Shown piece by piece: positions 57,051 to 64,000 of a stretch of DNA of 64,000 nt (its first letter is position 1; every line of letters starts with the position of its first letter). The notes under the pieces are model-generated. The model searched no databases. It was not told the origin of the DNA and was given only the letters and a program-made list of their open reading frames with translations. Origin of the DNA: Aurelia coerulea (lineage: Eukaryota; Cnidaria; Scyphozoa; Semaeostomeae; Ulmaridae); contig CM076952.1 in assembly GCA_039566865.1 (NCBI GenBank), forward strand, positions 15,086,501 to 15,150,500, given 5' to 3'. The position numbers and the translations under genes are program-made.

Positions 57051-58037
57051 CAAGACTGAATTATGTTTTTGCCGCTGACCGACAGCACCTTGCGCCCCCG
57101 CATTTAGTTGGTATCTGTGAATATGGAAAGCTGCCAGGAAAAACAAACAATAGATTTTCGAAGATTCCCGACCCCTGGGAATTGGCCTATTGTCTTCGGT
57201 ACTTGGCCAAATGCTCAGGTTGGAAGTTGAAGATTACTTGGACGAGAGCTGAAGTTAATCAAACATTTAAAAAAACTCCAAACACGTGGAATAGATATCG
57301 TTGTGACTGTCACAAAAGACGAAGAATTCAAGGATTTAATGTTTTGGAAAATGCTCCAAAACTGGCCGCAGCCTTTTCACCATCATCTCTGAAATCCTTT
57401 TCCAAGATCTGAGCAACATTTTGAGCCAGGTGAGCTATTCGGGAAAATAGGGGATCATACTTCAATTTTTTATCGAAGTACCGGTGATCTTCACATGGTT
57501 ATCGGCCTAAGTATTTTGCTCTGCCAAAGTAAACCCTCCTAGTGTTCAAAATCCTTGGAATAAACAAGCAATCAAATTATTTTTGAACAGGAAAATACTT
57601 TGTTGTTTATTTCATTGAATTGCAACCCTATTTGACTCTTCTGAACCTCACAAACCAAGAAATTTCAAGGTTACTAGATTTTGGTGCAAAATAGAGAGGA
57701 AAAATTGATAGAATTTCTATGTAATTTGCAACAAATCTGGCTGCAGCCTTTTCAGGAAACTTTTTGTATTGATCAAAATTTTATGTGGCTGTCAGAAAAT
57801 CGTATTGGTACTGCCGGGAAAATAGGGGATGACATTGTAAAAATTAGATATCTACGTGTTGGTTTTATGCTGATTTCCCAGCCCGCCATCTATGTCTGTT
57901 TACAATCTAGCAGGCGCAAACAATGGAGAGCAACGACAACAGCTCAAGGTGAAGTCAAAATTATACCCCCGTCCTTAGCCTATGTTAGTATTGATTACTT
58001 GATGTTTGGTTTGATGTACCAGGGGGTCAGTTTATGA
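57051..58037 (+). other. Unidentified open segments, possible exons
   Basis: Two plus-strand frames. One, to 57412, includes PDPWELAYCLRYLAKCSGWK, KTPNTWNRYRCDCHKRRRIQ and NVLENAPKLAAAFSPSSL. The other, at 57681-58037, includes CIDQNFMWLSENRIGTAGKI and DDIVKIRYLRVGFMLISQPA. Neither matches a family I recognise. 'cgggaaaataggggat' occurs in both parts (57438 and 57817), hinting at a duplicated element. Support is weak. Confidence 0.2.
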
Positions 58038-58474
58038 TAGATTGGGGCAAAATTCTCGTTGTTTTGAAGTATATCGCAAATTTCTTGTGACATTGATCTC
58101 ACGTTTGTATTCCCTTTATGGCAAATTGATCATTGAGCAAAGCTAATTTTTTACATTTTACGAACAATTTTTTACTTCGAGGTAAGCATGACTGCGTTCA
58201 GAAAATATTACTCGCTCGTCGATGTTACTCGCAGTGACGCACGTCGGGCGGGAAGTTTTAGTCCATCGAAGGGTTAGTTGAGAGAGCAGAAACTTCAGGC
58301 TTTGCAAGAGATTTTTATTGCCCAGAATTAGATAGTTTCATTTCTTTACAACATTGGCTTGCGATTAATAAACTGGGTAAAACTGCGCGGGTTCCTTGTG
58401 TGTATAACTGTCGTGTTTTTGTTTTGGGTTATTCTCCGTATTTCAGTGTAAGCTTTTTCCGTGTGACCCTCGCC

Positions 58475-58621
58475 ATGCTGGTTGTTGTTGCTGTTATGGT
58501 TTCACCTGTAGTCAGTTCTAGAATTGAGGAAAGGAGCGTTTGTAATAATTCTGATGTCACCACTGCCTCGGTTTCCAGGGATATCTGCGCGCGCATAAAA
58601 AACATAATTCAGTCTTGCTAA
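58475..58621 (+). CDS. Possible small secreted Cys-containing peptide
   Basis: From ATG 58475, 48 residues: a hydrophobic leader (MLVVVAVMVSPVVSS, likely signal peptide), then RIEERSVCNNSDVTTASV, SRDICARIKNIIQSC with three Cys. An upstream ATG at 58400 would add 25 residues and spoil the leader. The frame could be a first exon or chance. Just after the stop, an inverted repeat shared with 61565-61771 begins. No homology is claimed. Confidence 0.3.
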   Translation: MLVVVAVMVSPVVSSRIEERSVCNNSDVTTASVSRDICARIKNIIQSC

Positions 58622-58825
58622 TGTGTCCATGTAAGTACAGTGACTTTGCAATTTTCACGTGATATATCATGTGATCACTTTACCGAAGATTAAAAAAATA
58701 GCCAGGTCTAATATAAGCAGACTGTTGACTTACTTGCGGCTGCGATTCCGGAGCTGAACCCAAAGTATCACGGGACTTACTATTTTGACATAGATTGACC
58801 GCGGTCAAAGTCCACTCCCAATTCT
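58617..58825 (+). repeat. Inverted repeat arm (partner 61565-61771)
   Basis: 'aatgtgtccatgtaagtac' and 'attgaccgcggtcaaagtc' occur here and, reverse complemented, at 61771-61565, with diverged sequence between. The two arms bracket 2.7 kb. Confidence 0.6.
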
Positions 58826-58829
58826 CGTT

Positions 58830-60255
58830 TTTTCGTGCAGGGGCGCAAATGCAAATATTTTTGAGGGGGGTGTGTGTTCAAAGGACCGAGTTTCTTCCAC
58901 GCGGGACCAATTTTTGCGAAATAAATGTTGTTGCAAATGTATGAAAAATAAAGTTTTCCTATCTGCCATAATTTACCGAAAATACAACTATAACAGACAT
59001 AGTGTTTTCCCAACGATCGAAACAGAATTAAACAAACAGTTTTCGACATCAAGTTGTCTCTGGCTAGCATCTTAGCCATCTGCCCCTGCCCTGAATGATC
59101 CAGTCAAAGCTTCACAGAATAGCCACATTTTTAGGCATGCAAACTTGCTCATATGGAATCAATAAGTGGCGTGGCCAGGGTAAACTAAGAGGGAGGCAGG
59201 GAAATGCAGGGGCCTGGGGGCCAGGAAATTTTTTTTGGCCACACCCTTTACTTTGGCGTAGAATGCATCTCTCAATATCATGCTTGCCATTAGCAGTGAG
59301 GAAACCTTGATAGTTTTGTGACAGTTATCCTGTGAGTTATCATATATATCGGAGCACGAAGGAAATTTTCGAAGAAAAAGTCTCTACTTTGGCCCAGTAT
59401 CTCCCAATATCTCCCAATATTATGTTTGCCATTAGCAACAATGGAACTTTGATAGTTTTGTGACAGTTATCCCATAAATTGGAGCATGAAGAAAAATTTT
59501 GAAGAAACATTCTCTACTTTGGCTCAGAAGGCATCCCTTACCCGACTCATACCCAGCCATTCTCTCTATGGTGTTTAATGAATCTCGAGACTTTCTTTCT
59601 GTAAATTTAGTTTCTATGAAAAAACAAAAGACAGCTAACACAGAAATCTTTGCATTTCGAGTATCGACGTCCTGAAAAATTCAGGTTCAAGTTCAGAGCC
59701 GGATTGGCACTATAAAATAGCGATTGGGACCGAAATATGAAATTATTGGGGGGTGTGACACCCCCCCCCCCCCCCCCCCCCACACACCCCCTCGTTTGCC
59801 CCCCTGTATTCGTGATGATTCCTAATGCGAAAACTGGCGAAAAACCATACCGTGCGAGAAGATTTTCGGGATTTTAACAAACAAGAGTCATGTATGATAA
59901 CACAGGCATGAGCAGAAGCATGAATTGAGACTTAGAAATTCACTGAAGATACCAAACTTTTCAGCATGTCTTGGCTCTGTTCCTTTTGACGAGGGGTGTA
60001 TCATTCTTCCGAAAACGTGTACGAGATTTTTTCTAACAATACGATTTTTAGGGATTTTTTACGGATTGCTCTTGAAAACAAAATAATTTGCGGCAAAGGT
60101 GTACGAGATTTTTATAGAGTGACATGCTCCTCGCCTTTTGATTGAGGATTTTATTGATTGAAATCATGTAGTTCTCCAAAGATGACTTTTATCACAAATA
60201 ATAAGTAAAGTGAAGACCGCACACATTCATTTGTCTTATATTTCCTGTCAGCCTG
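58830..60255. other. No gene; C-run DNA
   Basis: C run of about 23 at 59759-59781 beside 'gggggtgtgaca', and 'ggcctgggggccaggaaatt' at 59211-59230: probably worn MITE ends. A 'tttgccattag' phrase recurs at 59282 and 59428. Confidence 0.45.
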
Positions 60256-60267
60256 GTGCGTGGGTGC

Positions 60268-60705
60268 CCCGGGGGGGGGGGGGGGTACTTGATTTACGAA
60301 AATACGGGGACGTGCCGCTGGAAAATCTGAAAAGGCACCCTGTCCCAGAGTAAAATTCCCGAAAATGATACCCTGTCCCGGAGTAAAACTTTAAAAACAA
60401 TACCCTATTCTTGGGTTTCTTCATACAAAATTGTAGCCTTCCCTGGGAATTTGATAAAAATTTGATCGAAATCTATCAGAAAATGCGGAAATGTTGTCAT
60501 CCAAACGATTTAAATCATATTCGCGGAGTGCAAATGGCTTAAAACGACGATACGTAGTCAATTATACAAAATAATTGACCCTGTCATGGAGCCGACCATA
60601 CAAAGGTGATACCCTGTCCCGGAGTAGGAATCCTGAAAATGATACCCTGTTCGGCGGCACGTCCCCGTACTGAAAAATATATGAGTACCCCCCCCCCCCC
60701 CCGGG
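60268..60705. mobile_element. CCCGG-type MITE, 8-bp target duplication
   Basis: Ends CCCGGGGGGGG...GTACTTG and complement. GTGGGTGC is duplicated at 60260-60267 and 60706-60713. The interior carries repeated 'gataccctgtcccggagta' units in both arms. 438 bp, non-coding. Confidence 0.9.
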
Positions 60706-60927
60706 GTGGGTGCAGGATTATGGCCATTATGGACAGCTCGTGGTATTTTATTTTCGCGTTCCTTTGGCAATCAAACAATGAACTATTTCTTGTGTGAAGC
60801 GATGCAATCATAATTATTTTTATTGCCAAGGAACACAAGGTATGTCATTCTCTTTTATTGAAAAACGGAAAAACCAGCCTTCATTCATTCATTAAAAGAG
60901 AAGACAATTTCCGCATAGCAAAGCAAC

Positions 60928-61228
60928 CCCGGGGGGGGGGGGTACATAACATATTTAGGGTACGGGTATGTGCCGCCCATATGGGTAGGTTTTTGGACCC
61001 AAAATTCTCTAACAAGTGTCCTTTATCAGCAGACTTTCCATAAACATCGGTGGAGTTTCGCTGAAATTCGCAAGAAATGGTTAAAAAAATTGCCAGTTAT
61101 CCGCCAAAATTAATCATAAATGTGGGTATCAAAAGCAAGTTTCGGTAATTAGAAGAGGGTAGCTTTCTGAAAACCGGGTGGCAAACCACCGTCCATCCTC
61201 AAGTCATGTACCCCCCCCCCCCCCCGGG
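60928..61228. mobile_element. CCCGG-type MITE, 'tacataacat' subfamily, copy 2
   Basis: 301 bp, colinear with 34072-34360. Flanks AAAGCAAC (60920-60927) and AAAACAAC (61229-61236) match at 7 of 8. Followed by three copies of 'gagtcacagg' at 61241-61270. Confidence 0.85.
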
Positions 61229-61763
61229 AAAACAACCAACGAGTCACAGGCGAGTCACAGGCGAGTCACAGGCGAGTCACACAAACAAATTACACATGTT
61301 ACATTGTTTGAACGTTGTTGCACATCAACAATTGATTGATTGACTGAATGACAAAGTGACACAATCTCATAAATTATGGTCGATCAGATTTCGTAAAAAC
61401 AACAATAAAGGCCCATTGACAGTTCAATGACAATGGTCAAACTCCTCCGCCATTCGATTGTCCCGCAAAAAGATTTGAAATGACTCATTTTGCGCCCATC
61501 ACTTTGATACCTCGCACGGAATACGAAGCAATTTCGGAAAACATCACCGAAACTGTCTTGGACTTTGACCGCGGTCAATGTATGTCAAAATAGCAAGTCC
61601 CAAGTATCACCAGAAGCAGCCTCGTTGTGAAATTTGAATTCTAATTTTGCATGTGATCAATTAAATTCTACCAATCGCAGTGTGCTGCTCGGGCTCTTCG
61701 TCAGCATCGTGTCAGCACATTTTGACAAGAGTGTATACGCTGTTGTACTTACATGGACACATT

Positions 61764-62632
61764 ACCTTCAAAGATACAATCAATCCAATGTGTCCAGTTA
61801 ACGATGGCATAGAAAATACCGAACACTTCTTGTTGTTCTGCAATTCTTTCAGAGAGCATAGATGCAGTCTTCTCGCTGGTGTCAACGATGCACTCGAAAA
61901 GCTTGTGGATATTCTGAGGGTTCAGATATCAAATGTTGCAGCTTCTTCTGTATGGAAACAAAAACTTGCCCTTGGAAGCCAACAAATTAATCCTAAATTT
62001 AACAATTAAGTACATTTCTGAAACAGAACGCTTGGTTGAAAGTTACTGGAATCCCTGAATAGAGCATCCAAATCCCTTCTGTATATGTCTGCTTTAAATA
62101 GTCATGTTTGTTTGTAATTATGTGGTGTCTTAATGCAGCTTGCAACCAAATGATAGATTTTACATTCCCTTTCTTGGTTCTAAACCTTTCAGATCTTCAC
62201 TCGCAATTATTTGGTTGCAAAATGCCTTAACTTGTGGCTCTGCTTGTCATTTTATTCATCTTTTTTATGTTATGACCTCTGGGTAGACAAAATATTTTGC
62301 CCCCTGGGGTATCGTCTCTGCTTCAAAAAATCGATAAAAGAATGGAAGGGTGAAAATTGCACATGCAAAAATTGCTTGTAGCAACAATATCTTTGAAAAT
62401 CTCTCCGAAAACAGAAATCATGTATAAATATACTTATTTTCTTTATATTATTGTAAATTTTTCCTTTGTAGATAGTTGGTTTGAATTAGCTAGTGTATTT
62501 TAAGCTATTGTAAATACCAACTGTAAATATTTTAATAATAATAATAATATTAATAATGTAGTACGGTAGCGTTAGCTGTAGGTATAGTAATTAGTAATCA
62601 TGTATTGTAGATTTTGATAGAATATATAAAAA
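61764..62632 (+). pseudogene. LINE ORF2 C-terminus and 3' UTR (family of 29956-30730)
   Basis: TFKDTINPMCPVNDGIENTE HFLLFCNSFREHRCSLLAGV, a frameshift near 61900, then shifted remains of LPLEANKLI. The 3' UTR repeats landmarks of the 30-kb copy ('gcttgcaaccaaatgataga', 'tttcttggttctaaacc') and ends near ATATAAAAAA at 62630. 5'-truncated. Confidence 0.83.
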
Positions 62633-62633
62633 A

Positions 62634-63127
62634 GGTATCCAGATCCCTAGATATAGGACTGAATTTGCATAAAAAGGATTTCATTATGCAGCTCTCAAGT
62701 CATGGAATGATACACCTGCCGAAATTCGTGAGCTACTGAAACTTGATCGTTTAAAAAACAACTTAAAATGCATCTAAAGAGCTAGACTCTAAAACAAAAC
62801 ACATCTCCCTGGAAGAACAGCAATGATTAAGTTGTATAGGGCTGTATGTTAAACACCTCAAAATATATTTGAGAAGCTGAATTTAAATAAAACACGACTC
62901 CCTGGAAGATCAGCTGCACCCCTGTTTTATTAAATTGCATTTATATATTTTTTGCATACTTGTATATTTTAAGTTTTGCTGAGGGGATTTTTAGTGTATA
63001 AACAGCAACAATGCAACGTAACGTAACGTAACGTAACGTAACGTAACGTAACGTAACGTAACGTAACGTAACGTAACGTAACGTAACGTAACGTAACGTA
63101 GCGTAGCGTAATGTAATGTAATGTAAC
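62634..63127 (+). pseudogene. LINE C-terminal fragment with (ACGTA)n tail
   Basis: KGFHYAALKSWNDTPAEIRE, LLKLDRLKNNLKMHLKS, then a stop at 62778: the end of an ORF2. About 240 bp of UTR leads to an ACGTA pentanucleotide run (63015-63100) that drifts to GCGTA and ATGTA (to 63127). Short tandem 3' tails are typical of CR1/L2-type elements. Confidence 0.8.
63015..63127. repeat. (ACGTA)n microsatellite
   Basis: About 17 perfect ACGTA units followed by two GCGTA and three ATGTA units. Confidence 0.97.
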
Positions 63128-64000
63128 CGTGCTAGGACAAAGAAAGAAAGTGTGCTTGTGCGAAGATGTTCCTTTTGTGGTGGCGATTCATAGAAAAATG
63201 CTATAAGTTACGAAAGTCTCCAATTTGGCACTGATAAAGATGGGATGAAGGATAGGCATTCTAAACCAAAGATTATTATGTTTTCACAAGGCCCTCTCCT
63301 GCAGATGCCAAATAACTGTTACGATATGATCAATAATTCCATTTCAGTCCCGGCTAACATATGATCGGTAACAGTGTTCTAAGCCAAAATAAAAGGCATG
63401 TCCACAACAATTTCCCGGTGGCTACGCCCTCAGACACCTCATTCATCGAAAGAAAGAAATATGAAAAATTAAATATGACATAAAATATGCTCCTTCTTGA
63501 TTTCCACTGGCAAAGCCGTTGGCAGGTTGTCGCGTCTTGATTAGTCTCTGCTGCGCGCGATGCCTATTTTGCACAAACCATATTGATTTGAAAGTGTGCT
63601 TTAAGAATAGGAATAGGAACATCAGCAGTAAAACTATGGACTAGGATGAGTGATAAAGCATTTACAAAACTAGACTTTGTTTAAAAATCCAAGCAAATAG
63701 CAAACTGTTTAAGCTTGCTAGACTCCCAAGCGATGAACTTCAATAGTTCTTAAGGTTTTGTACATTTTTGTTCTCAAACTGTGCATAAATGTTCACCTAA
63801 ATTCCTCTAAGAACGAATATTCTAGAACGAAGGCTTTAGCACAAGACTATAAAGAGAAACTCAAATTGTGCTTTAACCCTAAAGTGGTTGGGCCATCTGA
63901 CACGTCCTATTTTGGTTTGGGGGAGGGCAAACAAGTCTCCCCCCTAGCTAACTCTTGACTGGAAATAGATAGAGCAACCAGATTTAGTGTACTAAGAGCC
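63128..64000. other. No gene recognised
   Basis: No motif-bearing frame, TIR or RNA gene seen. Confidence 0.45.

Noticed and set aside
60558..60838. Overlapping 63-84-aa frames
   Set aside because: Translations of G/C runs and repeat units of the MITE 60268-60705.
1..64000. CRISPR array, bacterial operons, prophage or viral genes
   Set aside because: No spaced direct-repeat array, no ribosome-binding-site-led gene strings and no viral structural or replication genes were seen; the sequence is eukaryotic.

Overview
The window is AT-rich eukaryotic DNA from an invertebrate. It has no operons, no dense coding and no rRNA operon, and the coding signal is split by canonical GT/AG introns. The one recognisable host gene is a DEG/ENaC (acid-sensing-type) channel. 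Together with non-LTR retrotransposon C-termini of a kind I associate with cnidarians, this makes a cnidarian (perhaps an anthozoan) the best guess. The taxonomic call is an inference and was not tested against any database.

Layout. 1-1919 (-): decayed CR1/L2-like LINE, with an esterase ORF1 followed in frame, across a UGA-CUA stop, by endonuclease ORF2. 2161-2500: tandem duplication leading into a 5S-rRNA-like SINE head. 2862-9405: inverted-repeat element; a LINE sits in its left arm (2986-7138), and two TA-target TIR elements sit in that LINE. A small possible two-exon transcript lies in its core. 10239-13200: TTAA-target element carrying two hairpin MITEs, a LINE, and a hAT-like MITE inside the LINE. 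13311-14037 and 18566-19297: two copies of one TIR family. 15633-21061 (-): DEG/ENaC gene, first exon plus one later exon, with repeats filling the intron. 21711-22575: compact copy of the TTAA family. 23324-31000: Kolobok-like MITE, two fold-back elements with 9-bp target duplications, a diverged inverted repeat and three LINE tails. 32-38 kb: LINE fragments, two CCCGG-ended MITEs, a LINE tail with perfect target duplications, and a longer LINE RT with frameshifts.

39214-43896: a 4.7-kb TIR element splits a LINE esterase ORF1. It contains a second inverted-repeat structure, which contains a hAT-like MITE. 44.5-48.6 kb: inverted relative of the 4.4-4.8 kb repeat, LINE C-terminus, then a TA-target element holding a 1,684-bp near-perfect palindrome. 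49.9-64 kb: hAT-like ends, diverged TTAA-family repeat, LINE RT, candidate unidentified exons, CCCGG MITEs and two LINE tails, the last ending in an (ACGTA)n tract.

The main content is a stratified transposon graveyard. Target-site duplications, reading frames restored by conceptual removal of inserts, and paralogous empty sites give the insertion order. Apart from the channel gene I see no confident host gene. A few unidentified exon-like segments with good splice sites are listed at low confidence.
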